Source: Sphingomonas arenae (lineage in GTDB: Bacteria > Pseudomonadota > Alphaproteobacteria > Sphingomonadales > Sphingomonadaceae). Taken from it: a DNA stretch of 64,000 bases. Numbering within the stretch: position 1 is the first letter of the stretch; each line of letters opens with the position of its first letter. The position numbers and the translations under genes were made by a program. The notes below the pieces were generated by a model. The model had not been told where the DNA came from and made no database searches. It was given only the letters and a program-made list of their open reading frames with translations. The stretch lies in the NCBI RefSeq assembly GCF_016924655.1, contig NZ_JAFFJU010000002.1, positions 806,001-870,000 on the forward strand. Reading direction: 5' to 3'. Below, one piece after another: positions 8,158 to 16,731 of the stretch.

Positions 8158-10683
8158 TCAGTCCCCTTCGAAGTCGATGCCGTAGAGCTCGACCTTTAGA
8201 TCCTGCCGGTTGAGCAGCACCGTTCCCTTCGGACCGATGGTGAACGGGGAACGCGCGTGAAGCCCGGATGCGCTGGCCAATGGCTGCATTCGACCGGTGG
8301 CGACTTCGACGCGCTGCAGCTGTCCTCCTGCCAGCAGATATACTGCGCCGTTACCGATTTCCCAGCTGAACGGGGGTCGCAGCTCCGTTGTGACCACGCG
8401 TTGGATCGAGCCAAACATGGTCCCATCCGGGGCGATAGACTGCCGGAAGATCGCGGCGCGACCGGGCAGCAGGAAGTAGATCCAACGTCCGCCCGGATCG
8501 ATACGGATATCCGTGGGACCCGGTAGTGAAACTGGCCGAGGCTCTGCGCCCGCACGCGCAGCGACTCGCCAGACCCGCTGCTGCCCCGCTTGTCGACGCA
8601 CGAAGTAGACGCTGCGACCGTCTGGCGACCAGACCGGTGAACGCTTCTCCGATCCGTCCATAGTCAACCGCGTCAGTGCTCCACCGTCCCGCTCGACCAC
8701 GAACAGTTCCGTGCGGTGCGGACCGCTGCCAACGAAGGCGATGGCGGTCCCATTCGGCGACCAACGCGGATCATGGATTTGCCAGCGAGAGAGCTTCGTC
8801 AGCGGAGCAGGCTCGCCTTCCGCTCGCTTCAGCCACAATTGCTGCCCGCCGGTGCGGGTCGAAACGAAGGCGATCGCGCCATCGCCGGCCAAGGCGGGAA
8901 ACCACTCGCGAAAATCATTCTCCGTCACGTCCTCGCGGCGGGCACCCGGAGCAAGCATGCTGAGGCTCGATCGGTCACGTATCCCCTCGAACAGCAGGCG
9001 CTTGCCGCTGCTGCTCGATGAAATCTCATGATATCGCAGCAGCCCTTCGGACACCCGCGACGGTGGCCCGCCATCGCCGCGGATGGACCAGAGTCCGGCG
9101 TCTCCTCCTCGGTCAGACGAAAACAGCAATTCGCCTTGGCCCGGGCCGACCGCAACATCCGCAATGGAAGCATGGTCGCTCGTCAGCTGCCGCACCGCCT
9201 TGCTGTCGAGGTCAAGCTCCATGATCTCCGATGCCGCCCGGGACCAGGCCCTCAGGAACACCAGTTTGTTGCCGGCGACCGCCAGCGGCTGACGGTCGCC
9301 GGCAACGTCCTGCGGTGGATTCGTGAGAACGGTCCGGCCGCCATCCTGAAGCCGGATTCGGACGATGGCAGTGGTCCTACCGGGCACCTCGGCATCTGCC
9401 GCAAACAGCGCAGAACGGTCTTCCGACCACGCCAGGACCGATCCCGCCACACCTTGTAGGGGCGCGACAACCCGCTCCTCGTCTTTCCCGACGGTCTTCA
9501 CCATGATCGTTGTGCGGCCACCAGTCGCCCGGGTGAATGCGATGGAAGAACCATCGGGCGACCATGCGGGATGATCGTCGTCCCCTGCGCCACTCGTTAG
9601 GGCAAGCGGCTCACTGCCGCCCAGCGTCATCAGGTACAGCTTCTGTGGAGCGCCGGGCTTCCGCGCCACGAACACGAGGCGACTGCCGTCCGGGGACACC
9701 GTCGGCTCGCCCACGGCATGGAGTCCCGTGACGACAGGGAAGATGCGCTTGATCTTGGGAGCCGTGTCATTCTGCGCGGCCCTGAGGTGAAGCGCCGTGC
9801 CGCTCATGGCGATCACCAACGCCATGGCACCAACCGCAGCAAGGATTGGCGATCGACGAGCCGGGGCTTCGACCCGCTCGTACTGCCCTTCGGAAGGCTG
9901 CGGATCCGGCTGCACCGCCTTACCCCCGCCAAGCGTCCGCTCCCGAAGCAACCGGTGGTGGAGTTCCTCCGTTGCGGGTTCGGGTGCTACGTCGAGCTCC
10001 CGCTCCAGCAAGGCTCGCACCTCCCGATATTGCTGGGCGGCCGCCGACGTTCGTCCCTGCCGGCTCAGGATCTCCATCAGCAGCCGATGGCCATGTTCCT
10101 GCAGCGGATCGAGTGCCAGCGCCTTTCGCACCGCGTCTTCCGCAGCGGGCAGTCGATCGGGGGTCCGGCTCAACACTTCCCCGAGCTTGAGCGATGCAGC
10201 CGCAGCCACCCCTGACAGTCTCTCTCGCTGCCCGGCGCCCCATTCCGCCACGGCCGGAGCCTGCCGCAGATGCATGTCGCCCAGGAACTCGCCCCCGTAC
10301 AGCGCCGTCGCCGCCTGAAGTGCATCTGCTTCCCCCCCGGCCGCATCCACGGCAGCCAGGAATTGCGCGGCGTCCACCTCCACGGATGAAGAGAGGCGCA
10401 CCTGATCCCCCTCGGCTTCAACGGGCGATGGAGCGCCAGGCTGCACCTTCTCCGCCGCTGTCCGGATGAGCCAGAGCGCCTTGCGCACATGCAGACGCCC
10501 TTGGGTGGGATCCATGTCCTCCCACAGCAGATCGGACAGGATCTGCCGACTGGCGGACCGGCGCGGGTGCGCTCCCAGATAGGCCAGCAGGACGGCAGCT
10601 TTCCGTGTGGGCAGGCGGACAACCGTGCCGTCACGCGCGAAAAGCTGGCAATCGCCGAGGAGTTTGAGGGTCCAGTAAATCAT
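8158..10683 (-). CDS. Membrane-anchored BTAD regulator with beta-propeller sensor
   Basis: 841 residues from an ATG at 10683; the upstream extension would need a TTG and lacks a better ribosome site. Residues 1-95 are an OmpR-like winged helix, residues 100-245 a bacterial transcriptional activation (BTAD) tetratricopeptide domain ending in REVRALLERELDVAPEPATEELHHRLL, as in SARP/AfsR regulators. A single hydrophobic helix (about 279-301) follows, then WD40-like PD40 (TolB-type) repeats: SPDGSRLVF, WSPDGSSIAF, WSPNGTAIAF and WSPDGRSVYF mark successive blades. This predicts a cytoplasmic DNA-binding half and a periplasmic propeller, a one-component transmembrane regulator. It converges on the TonB receptor and may control surface uptake, which is inference. 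Confidence 0.85.
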   Translation of the reverse strand: MIYWTLKLLGDCQLFARDGTVVRLPTRKAAVLLAYLGAHPRRSASRQILSDLLWEDMDPTQGRLHVRKALWLIRTAAEKVQPGAPSPVEAEGDQVRLSSSVEVDAAQFLAAVDAAGGEADALQAATALYGGEFLGDMHLRQAPAVAEWGAGQRERLSGVAAAASLKLGEVLSRTPDRLPAAEDAVRKALALDPLQEHGHRLLMEILSRQGRTSAAAQQYREVRALLERELDVAPEPATEELHHRLLRERTLGGGKAVQPDPQPSEGQYERVEAPARRSPILAAVGAMALVIAMSGTALHLRAAQNDTAPKIKRIFPVVTGLHAVGEPTVSPDGSRLVFVARKPGAPQKLYLMTLGGSEPLALTSGAGDDDHPAWSPDGSSIAFTRATGGRTTIMVKTVGKDEERVVAPLQGVAGSVLAWSEDRSALFAADAEVPGRTTAIVRIRLQDGGRTVLTNPPQDVAGDRQPLAVAGNKLVFLRAWSRAASEIMELDLDSKAVRQLTSDHASIADVAVGPGQGELLFSSDRGGDAGLWSIRGDGGPPSRVSEGLLRYHEISSSSSGKRLLFEGIRDRSSLSMLAPGARREDVTENDFREWFPALAGDGAIAFVSTRTGGQQLWLKRAEGEPAPLTKLSRWQIHDPRWSPNGTAIAFVGSGPHRTELFVVERDGGALTRLTMDGSEKRSPVWSPDGRSVYFVRRQAGQQRVWRVAARAGAEPRPVSLPGPTDIRIDPGGRWIYFLLPGRAAIFRQSIAPDGTMFGSIQRVVTTELRPPFSWEIGNGAVYLLAGGQLQRVEVATGRMQPLASASGLHARSPFTIGPKGTVLLNRQDLKVELYGIDFEGD

Positions 10684-10816
10684 GGATTGGGGCTGCGATG
10701 CTCCGCTTGCAACGGAGCGGTCCGGTAAGAGATAACCCCTGAAGCCTCGACATAGGTCGGCGCGGCCGCGGATCAACCGGTGCAACGTCGGGCGGATCTG
10801 CGATTCAGTTGCACGC

Positions 10817-10890
10817 TGGAGCGGGTGAAGGGAATCGAACCCTCGTCGTAAGCTTGGAAGGCTTCTGCTCTACCATTGAGCTACACCCGC
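10817..10890 (-). tRNA. tRNA-Gly (anticodon TCC)
   Basis: Read on the minus strand: 7-bp acceptor GCGGGTG/CACCCGC, D-arm GCTCAATGGTAGAGC, anticodon loop CTTCCAA giving TCC, T-arm GAGGGTTCGATTCCCTT, discriminator T and an encoded CCA. Total 74 nt. The lowest pair of the anticodon stem is weak (G-A). It lies between the BTAD regulator and ku. Confidence 0.95.
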
Positions 10891-10903
10891 CCGCGCGGCA
10901 CGC

Positions 10904-10932
10904 CAGATGGCATCCCTCCGCGCCGAGTGCAA
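10904..10932 (-). promoter_or_regulatory. Candidate promoter of tRNA-Gly
   Basis: On the minus strand TTGCAC (-35) and CATCTG (-10) are separated by 17 bp, with the tRNA 5' end 13 nt beyond the -10. The position fits, and the -10 resembles CATTTG ahead of tRNA-Tyr in this window. Confidence 0.45.
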
Positions 10933-11001
10933 CCCGCTGCTGCGGAACGAGTCTGCCCGCCGACGATTGAATCGCTCCAGCAACGAACTGGAGGCAAGTT
11001 C

Positions 11002-11934
11002 ATGGCCGCACGGCCGTCGTGGCGCGGGCAGATCAGGTTGGCGCTGGTCTCGATCCCGGTCGAGATCTTTCCCGCGTCCAAGTCGGGCGCGAGCATCGCC
11101 TTTCACCAGATCCACGAGCCGTCCGGCAAGCGCATCAAGTATGAAAAGGTCGTCCCCGGAATCGGCCCGGTCGATCGGGACGAGATCATCAAGGGCTACG
11201 AGGTGAGCAAGGGCGAATATGTCCTGCTCGAGCCCGAGGAGATCGAGAGCGTCAAGCTGGAGAGCCGCAAGACCTTGGAGCTCAGCCAGTTCGTCGACGT
11301 GAACGAGATCGACCCGCTCTACTACGACAAGCCGTATTTCGTCGTCCCTGCCGACGACCTCGCCGAGGAAGCCTTCATCGTGCTCCGCGAGGCGCTCCGC
11401 CGGGCGCACAAGGTCGGGATCGGCCAGCTCGCCATGCGAGGGCAGGAATATGTGGTCGCGATCAAGCCCTGCGGCCGGGGCATGCTGATGGAAACGCTTC
11501 GCTATGCCGACGAGCTCAACAAGGCTTCGTCCTACTTCCGAGAAATCGAGGATGCCGAGCCGGACACCGACCTGCTGGATCTCGCCACCACGCTGATCGA
11601 CAAGAAGACCGCCAAGTTCGACGCGAGCGAGTTCCACAATCGCTACATCGATGCGCTCAAGGGCCTGATTGAGGAAAAGCGAAAGAAGAAGGGCGAGCTG
11701 GTGATCCAGGACCCGGAGGACGACACGCCCAAGCGCAGCTCCAACGTCATCGACCTCATGGCGGCGCTCAAGAAGAGCCTGGGTGACGCCGGCAACGACA
11801 ACAACACCGGGGAGGACAAGCCGAAGAAGGCGCCCGCTAGGAAGCCCGCCGCCAAGGCCAAGGCTCCGACCGCGAAGAAGGACGCACCCCCGCCAGCAAA
11901 GAAGGCGGCAGCCGGCGGGCGGAAGCGGGCTTGA
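11002..11934 (+). CDS. ku: Non-homologous end-joining protein Ku
   Basis: 310 residues from an ATG preceded by GGAGG; an in-frame extension upstream overlaps tRNA-Gly and was rejected. The Ku core runs from WRGQIRLALVSIPVEIF to about residue 245 and includes FHQIHEPSGKRIKYEK, VDVNEIDPLYYDKPYF and the conserved EFHNRYIDALKGLIEEK segment. The last 60 residues are a Lys/Ala/Pro-rich tail, common in bacterial Ku and thought to aid DNA binding. Ku homodimers ring broken DNA ends and recruit LigD. ligD follows after 102 bp that contain a repeat pair. Both genes act in repair of double-strand breaks when no sister copy is available. Confidence 0.96.
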   Translation: MAARPSWRGQIRLALVSIPVEIFPASKSGASIAFHQIHEPSGKRIKYEKVVPGIGPVDRDEIIKGYEVSKGEYVLLEPEEIESVKLESRKTLELSQFVDVNEIDPLYYDKPYFVVPADDLAEEAFIVLREALRRAHKVGIGQLAMRGQEYVVAIKPCGRGMLMETLRYADELNKASSYFREIEDAEPDTDLLDLATTLIDKKTAKFDASEFHNRYIDALKGLIEEKRKKKGELVIQDPEDDTPKRSSNVIDLMAALKKSLGDAGNDNNTGEDKPKKAPARKPAAKAKAPTAKKDAPPPAKKAAAGGRKRA

Positions 11935-11951
11935 GAACAGGGCCGGTCAAT

Positions 11952-12018
11952 GCGCTCACCCTCAGCCTGTCGAAGGGTGATTCCTCCAGCACGCTTCGAC
12001 AAGCTCAGCGTAAGCGCG
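11952..12018. repeat. Diverged pair of 26-bp repeats between ku and ligD
   Basis: Left arm GCGCTCACCCTCAGCCTG followed by TCGAAGGGTGA and right arm CGCTTCGACAAGCTCAGCG followed by TAAGCGC form an imperfect inverted pair about 10 bp apart. They are diverged members of the GCGCTCASSCTGAGCCTG/TCGAAGSG family found again at 38380, 45688, 51712 and 52254. Confidence 0.85.
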
Positions 12019-12036
12019 AGCGGGCGGCTGACGTGA

Positions 12037-14550
12037 ATGGCTAGAGCTCCCCGTCCCAAGGGCCTCGACATCGAGACCTACAACGCCAAGCGCGACTTCA
12101 CGAGGACCGCCGAACCCCGCGGCCGCAAGCTGCAAGGCAAAGGCGACAGCTTCGTCGTCCAGAAGCACGACGCGTCCCGCCTTCACTGGGACTTCCGCCT
12201 CGAACTCGACGGCGTGCTCAAGAGCTGGGCGGTGCCCAAGGGCCCCAGCCTCGACCCCGGCCAGAACCGGCTCGCCATGCGCACGGAGGACCACCCCCTC
12301 GATTATGGCGACTTCGAGGGAGTGATCCCTAAAGGCGAGTATGGAGGCGGGACGGTGATGCTGTGGGACCATGGCACCTGGACGCCTGAACCCGGCAAGG
12401 ACCCGCGCAAGACCATTGAGGAAGGGCACCTCCACTTCCGCCTCGACGGTGAGCGGATGCAGGGCGACTGGGTCATGTTCCGGATGAAAGGTCGCCCCGG
12501 CGACAAGGGCGAGCCGTGGATGCTCAAGAAAGTCACCGACGAACATGCCAAGCCCGAGCAGGGCGACGCGCTCGTCGACGACTGCCTGACCAGCGTGACC
12601 ACTGGCCGCACGATGGCCGAGATCGCCGCGGGCGAAGACGTGTGGGAGTCGAACCGCGGCGGCAAGAAGGGCGGACGGACCAAGCGCAAGGGCGGCATCG
12701 GCCCCCCGCCCTTCCGCGATCCGCAACTCGCCACGCTCGTAGACGAGGTACCCAGCGGCAACGACTGGATCCACGAGTATAAGTATGACGGCTACCGCCT
12801 GCTGCTCGCGGTAGGCGAGCACTCCGTTCTCACCTGGACCCGCAACGGCAAGGACTGGAGTGACTTCTTCGCGCCCCTGACCAAGGCCGCTGCCAAGCTG
12901 CCGCCCGGCTGCCTCATTGACGGCGAGGCAGTCGCGCTCGGGCCGGACGGCAAGCCGAACTTCCAGCTGATGCAGGCAACGCTGAAGGGCGGTCCATCCT
13001 CCGCCGGCAAGGACAAGCCGGAGCTCGCCTTCTACGCCTTCGATCTGCTGGTGGACCAAGGGGAGGACATCACTGCCCTCCCGAACATCGAGCGCAAGCA
13101 GCGCCTCGCCGCCCTGCTCAAGACCGCACCGCCCGCGATCATTTACGGCGACCATGTCGTCGGCAAGGGCGAGGCGCTGTTCGAGGCCATCTGCAAGGAG
13201 GGCGGCGAGGGCATCATCGCCAAGAAGGCCAGCGCGCCCTATCGCGGCACCCGCTCACGCTGCTGGCTCAAGGTCAAGTGCATCCAGCGGCAGGAGTTCG
13301 TGATCGTCGGCTGGCAGGCGAGCGACAAGCGCCGGGGCTTCCGCTCGCTTCACTTGGCGGTGCGCGAGGGCGAGCAACTCCGCTATGTCGGCAAGGTCGG
13401 CACCGGCTTCGACACGAAGATGATCGAGGAGCTGTCGGCCACCATGGCCCCGCTCGCCCTCGACGCGCCCGCGCTGGAGGTGCCACGGGCCATGCGGCGC
13501 GGTTCGACCTGGATCGAACCCAAGCTCGTGTGCGAGGTCGCCTTTACCGAGTTCACCACCGAAGGCGTCCTCCGCCACCCAAGCTTCATCGCTCTTCGCC
13601 AGGACAAGAGCGCGAGGCAGGTCGTCCGCGAAACCCCGCAGAAGCTGAAGAAATCCGATAAGAAGCCGGACCGCGCCACCTACGAGAGCCTCGGCGCGCG
13701 CCTCACCAACCCCGACCGAGTCATCTTCCCCGGCGACGAACTGACCAAGGCCGACCTCGCCAACTACTATGCCGCCGTGGCGCCCTTGCTGATGGTCGAC
13801 CTCGCGCGCCGTCCGATGACCCTCATCCGCTGCCCCCAGGGCCGCTCCAAGAAGTGCTTCTTCCAGAAGCATGACAGCGGCACCTTCGGCGACCACGTCC
13901 TCCACGTGCCGGTGAAGGAAAGCGACGGCGAGGTTCAGGACTATCTCTACGTCGAGGACATCCTTGGCGCACTACAGTGCGTGCAGATGGGCGCGATCGA
14001 GTTCCACGGCTGGGGCAGCCGCATCGACCCGCTGGAAATGCCCGACCGGCTGGTGTTCGACCTCGATCCCGACGTCGGGCTCGACTTCGACCGGGTGAAG
14101 GAAGCCGCGGTCCGCCTCCGCGCCCTGCTCGGCGACCTTGGCCTCACCACCTTTCCCCTGTTGTCCGGCGGCAAGGGCATCCATGTCGTCGCCCCACTCG
14201 ACCAGACTCGCGACTGGCCGACGGTGAAGAGCTTCGCCGACCGCTTCAGCAAGGCCATCGCGCAGGCCGAGCCGGACATGTTCACCGCCAACATGCGCAA
14301 GGACCAGCGCACCGGCCGTATCTTCCTTGATTGGCTCCGCAACCAGCGCGGCGCAACCGCCGTGATGCCCTACTCGGCTCGCGCCCGCGAAGGCGCGCCC
14401 GTGTCGGCGCCGATCGCCTGGGAGGAGCTGGACGCGGTGACCGGCGGCAACATCTACTCGATCCGTGATGCCGACACGCTGATCGAGCGCGCGACCAGCG
14501 ACCTGCTCAAGGGCTGGGGCGAGGCCAAACAGGCGCTGCCGGACCTCTAG
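12037..14550 (+). CDS. ligD: ATP-dependent DNA ligase D (phosphoesterase-ligase-polymerase)
   Basis: 837 residues in the Pseudomonas-type order PE-LIG-POL. Residues 1-180 are the 3'-phosphoesterase (QKHDASRLHWDFRLELDG, GEYGGGTVMLWD). The ligase domain covers about 235-540, with the nucleotidyl-accepting Lys249 in EYKYDGYR and later motifs EGIIAKK and RCWLKVKC. From about 550 to the end is the primase/polymerase domain (TNPDRVIFP, LVFDLDPD with metal-binding aspartates, LSGGKGIHVV). The enzyme trims, fills and seals ends brought together by Ku. The start is taken at the ATG right after the repeat pair; its ribosome site is poor. All domains look intact. Confidence 0.96.
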   Translation: MARAPRPKGLDIETYNAKRDFTRTAEPRGRKLQGKGDSFVVQKHDASRLHWDFRLELDGVLKSWAVPKGPSLDPGQNRLAMRTEDHPLDYGDFEGVIPKGEYGGGTVMLWDHGTWTPEPGKDPRKTIEEGHLHFRLDGERMQGDWVMFRMKGRPGDKGEPWMLKKVTDEHAKPEQGDALVDDCLTSVTTGRTMAEIAAGEDVWESNRGGKKGGRTKRKGGIGPPPFRDPQLATLVDEVPSGNDWIHEYKYDGYRLLLAVGEHSVLTWTRNGKDWSDFFAPLTKAAAKLPPGCLIDGEAVALGPDGKPNFQLMQATLKGGPSSAGKDKPELAFYAFDLLVDQGEDITALPNIERKQRLAALLKTAPPAIIYGDHVVGKGEALFEAICKEGGEGIIAKKASAPYRGTRSRCWLKVKCIQRQEFVIVGWQASDKRRGFRSLHLAVREGEQLRYVGKVGTGFDTKMIEELSATMAPLALDAPALEVPRAMRRGSTWIEPKLVCEVAFTEFTTEGVLRHPSFIALRQDKSARQVVRETPQKLKKSDKKPDRATYESLGARLTNPDRVIFPGDELTKADLANYYAAVAPLLMVDLARRPMTLIRCPQGRSKKCFFQKHDSGTFGDHVLHVPVKESDGEVQDYLYVEDILGALQCVQMGAIEFHGWGSRIDPLEMPDRLVFDLDPDVGLDFDRVKEAAVRLRALLGDLGLTTFPLLSGGKGIHVVAPLDQTRDWPTVKSFADRFSKAIAQAEPDMFTANMRKDQRTGRIFLDWLRNQRGATAVMPYSARAREGAPVSAPIAWEELDAVTGGNIYSIRDADTLIERATSDLLKGWGEAKQALPDL

Positions 14551-14590
14551 ATTCACGAGTCCTTAGGCATGGCGGTTTACCCCGAGTCGC

Positions 14591-14941
14591 ATGATCCACT
14601 TTCTCCCCGACTCGTCCGCTGCGACCGAGACCGGCGCCCCCTATGCCGAAGCCGTGGCCCGGCTCGCGAGCATCCGTCAGGCGCTACGCCTGGTGGAGAT
14701 GATGGAGGGCAAGCCCGCCCGGCCCGCGCATGAGATCGGCATAGAGCAGGTCTTGCCGGCGCTCAGCGAACCCGCTCGGCGCTGCCTCGACGAACGCTCC
14801 GCCCGCACGGCCGGCGCCGCTGCCGCGGGGATCGAGCTGATCCTCGGCGGCGAAGCCAACCGCGCCGCCGTGGACGTCCTTGCCGACGACATCCGCTCCG
14901 GTCTCGAGGATATCGAACGCCTGTTTGCGGGCCGCGCCTGA
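14591..14941 (+). CDS. Hypothetical protein, 116 aa
   Basis: A small, mostly helical, acidic-to-neutral cytosolic protein with no signal peptide or membrane segment. It contains heptad-like helices (VARLASIRQALRLVEMM; ADDIRSGLEDIERLF). No family is recognised. It lies 40 bp after ligD in the same direction and could be cotranscribed with it, then is followed by the tRNA-Tyr promoter. Codon use matches its neighbours, which supports it being real. Function unknown. Confidence 0.6.
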   Translation: MIHFLPDSSAATETGAPYAEAVARLASIRQALRLVEMMEGKPARPAHEIGIEQVLPALSEPARRCLDERSARTAGAAAAGIELILGGEANRAAVDVLADDIRSGLEDIERLFAGRA

Positions 14942-14972
14942 GTCTCGACGTCCCGCACCCGCTCACCAGCGG

Positions 14973-15001
14973 TTGACACACTCCCCCTCCCCGGCCATTT
15001 G
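14973..15001 (+). promoter_or_regulatory. Candidate promoter of tRNA-Tyr
   Basis: A consensus TTGACA (14973-14978), 17-bp spacer and CATTTG (14996-15001), with the tRNA 5' end 18 bp beyond. Position and perfect -35 make this the likely tRNA promoter. Confidence 0.55.
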
Positions 15002-15018
15002 GCGCGCCGCACCTCTGT

Positions 15019-15104
15019 GGAGAGGTGGCCGAGTGGTTAAAGGCAGCAGACTGTAAATCTGCCCGCGCAAGCGTACGCTGGTTCGAATCCAGCCCTCTCC
15101 ACCA
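15019..15104 (+). tRNA. tRNA-Tyr (anticodon GTA)
   Basis: 86 nt with acceptor GGAGAGG/CCTCTCC, a class II long variable arm (CCGCGCAAGCGTACG region), anticodon loop CTGTAAA reading GTA, T-loop GGTTCGAATCC and an encoded ACCA end. Confidence 0.96.
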
Positions 15105-15237
15105 TCCCCGACGCCGGCTCAGGACATTCACCTAAGGCGTTGACCCTGCACAAAGTCTCGGATTAGCGGCGGGCCTGTGCTAACGCGCAGGCATGCCTCA
15201 AGCCGCTGCACCAGTACGAAGTTCTGGAGATATTCAC

Positions 15238-15804
15238 GTGTCAGACCCCGCGGGCCTGAACGACAATGCCATGCATGCCATTGCGCGGGAGCGGATCGGC
15301 CGCCTCAGCGAAGCGCAGCTTGCCGTTCTGCGCCTGGTTGCCCAGCACATGAACAGCAAGGAAATCGCTGCCACGCTCGGCATTTCGCCGCACACTGTCG
15401 ACCAGCGCATCCGCACCGCCATCCGTTTGCTTGCTGTCACCCGCCGGCAGGAGGCCGCGCGCCTCGTTGCGCTGGTGGAAGGCCCATATCAGCCATTGAT
15501 ACATCAACCGCCGCTCATCGACGCCGAGCCGATTTCCGCCGAACCGGACGAGGCGGTCGGTTTTCAGATTCGGCACGCCGATCGCACAGGGGGGACCGGG
15601 ACAGCCGGCCTCAAAACCGAGCAGGGGACGGTTGAGCCCCGGTCCTCCCTGACTTTGCCGTGGTCAACGGGGAGCAATCCCCGCAACACGATGAGCGTCG
15701 GCCAGCGGCTCTTGTGGATCGTCCTGATCTCCATGGGCGCGACCTTCTCGGCGGGCATGTATCTGGCAGGTCTCGAAAGCCTCGCCCGCCTGGTCAAGAG
15801 TTAG
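15238..15804 (+). CDS. LuxR-type HTH protein with C-terminal membrane helix
   Basis: 188 residues from a GTG with a TGGAGA site 7 nt upstream; an ATG at 15193 is possible but lacks a site. Residues 15-75 are a LuxR/GerE helix-turn-helix (LSEAQLAVLRLVAQHMNSKEIAATLGISPHTVDQRI in outline). A variable linker (about 80-150) follows, then one hydrophobic helix near the C-terminus (LLWIVLISMGATFSAGMYLAGL). There is no receiver or ligand domain. The layout predicts a DNA-binding protein tethered to the inner membrane. Similar small proteins occur in sphingomonads, but the target genes are unknown. The next gene is in the same direction. Confidence 0.8.
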   Translation: MSDPAGLNDNAMHAIARERIGRLSEAQLAVLRLVAQHMNSKEIAATLGISPHTVDQRIRTAIRLLAVTRRQEAARLVALVEGPYQPLIHQPPLIDAEPISAEPDEAVGFQIRHADRTGGTGTAGLKTEQGTVEPRSSLTLPWSTGSNPRNTMSVGQRLLWIVLISMGATFSAGMYLAGLESLARLVKS

Positions 15805-15879
15805 GACCCGCACGCTCTTTCATCGTTGGCGAACATGTCGCCGGACGTGCGCTCACGCGCCGCCCGGAAGGGAGAACCT

Positions 15880-16227
15880 ATGCGCAAACAACTGATCGAG
15901 CAGTCCGCTCTCCAGGTCGCCACCCAAGTGCGCACCGTTGAGGAGAGCATCGAAACCGCTCTCGCGGAGATCGCCGAGTTGCAGGGGCGCATGATCCGCG
16001 CCCGGGCCGCGGCCGGAGTGGGCATTTCCACCGGCCACGACGCCCTGGAGCACCTGTCCAACGCCCTTGTGGGCCTCGTCGCCGCTCGCGGCGGCATGGC
16101 CAACTGCCACGCCGCGCTTGTCGATGCGCAGGGCAAGGTTCCTGGCCTCAGGACCGTCGGCTTCGGCGACGGCTCCGAATGCCCCGAGGAGCCCAAGAAG
16201 ACGGCCCAGCTGCGAGCCGTCGCTTGA
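15880..16227 (+). CDS. Hypothetical protein, 115 aa
   Basis: Begins MRKQLIEQSALQVATQVRT; this ATG has GGGAGA a few bases upstream and is preferred to the ATG at 15826. The protein is mainly helical, with EESIETALAEIAELQGRMIRARAAAG suggesting a short coiled coil, and a C-terminal tail containing one Cys. No signal peptide or membrane span. It sits between a membrane-tethered LuxR-type protein and a small membrane protein in the same direction, a likely three-gene unit ahead of the phosphate regulon. The small helical layout recalls proteins of sphingomonad regulatory loci, but no function can be assigned. Confidence 0.65.
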   Translation: MRKQLIEQSALQVATQVRTVEESIETALAEIAELQGRMIRARAAAGVGISTGHDALEHLSNALVGLVAARGGMANCHAALVDAQGKVPGLRTVGFGDGSECPEEPKKTAQLRAVA

Positions 16228-16283
16228 GGTGATGGGCCGGGCGCGGCAAGGCGACCCGGCCCACCTTCCCTTACGGAGACCGG

Positions 16284-16706
16284 ATGCTCAGGGTCGCCTT
16301 CTTCTACCTCCTGCTTCTTGCGGTCGTCTGGCTGGCGTTCCGGCGAGGCGACCGGGAAACCCGGGCTGCGGGCCTGGTGGCCCTGACCGCGACCCTCTTG
16401 TCGGCCGCATCCGTTCGTCTGCTGGGCGGTGGCCAGCCGGTCGAGGCAGCCGTCGCGATGGTTGACCTCGCGGTACTCGCGCTGTTTGTCGCAATCGCGC
16501 TGCGCTCCAATCGCTTCTGGCCGCTGTGGGTCGCGGGTCTGCAGCTCACCACGGTCCTTGCGCATCTCCTGCGGATGCTGAGCCCGGATCTCGTCTATTT
16601 CGCCTACCAGGCCGCCATGCGCTTCTGGAGCTATCCGATCCTGTTCATCATCGCCGCGGCTGCGCTCCGGACCCGCCGCTACGAGGTCGAGGCCCGACCC
16701 GCCTAG
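16284..16706 (+). CDS. Small integral membrane protein, 140 aa
   Basis: Four hydrophobic segments are evident: residues 3-18 (VAFFYLLLLAVVWLAF), 27-45, 52-70 (AVAMVDLAVLALFVAIAL) and 75-125 in part. A short basic tail ends the protein. It starts after a GGAGA site 6 nt upstream. No family is recognised beyond an inner-membrane protein. It lies 25 bp before phoR and could be in its transcript, although it resembles nothing in known phosphate systems. Confidence 0.7.
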   Translation: MLRVAFFYLLLLAVVWLAFRRGDRETRAAGLVALTATLLSAASVRLLGGGQPVEAAVAMVDLAVLALFVAIALRSNRFWPLWVAGLQLTTVLAHLLRMLSPDLVYFAYQAAMRFWSYPILFIIAAAALRTRRYEVEARPA

Positions 16707-16731
16707 TTGCAAGCGCCCGGGCGGCGGCTAC

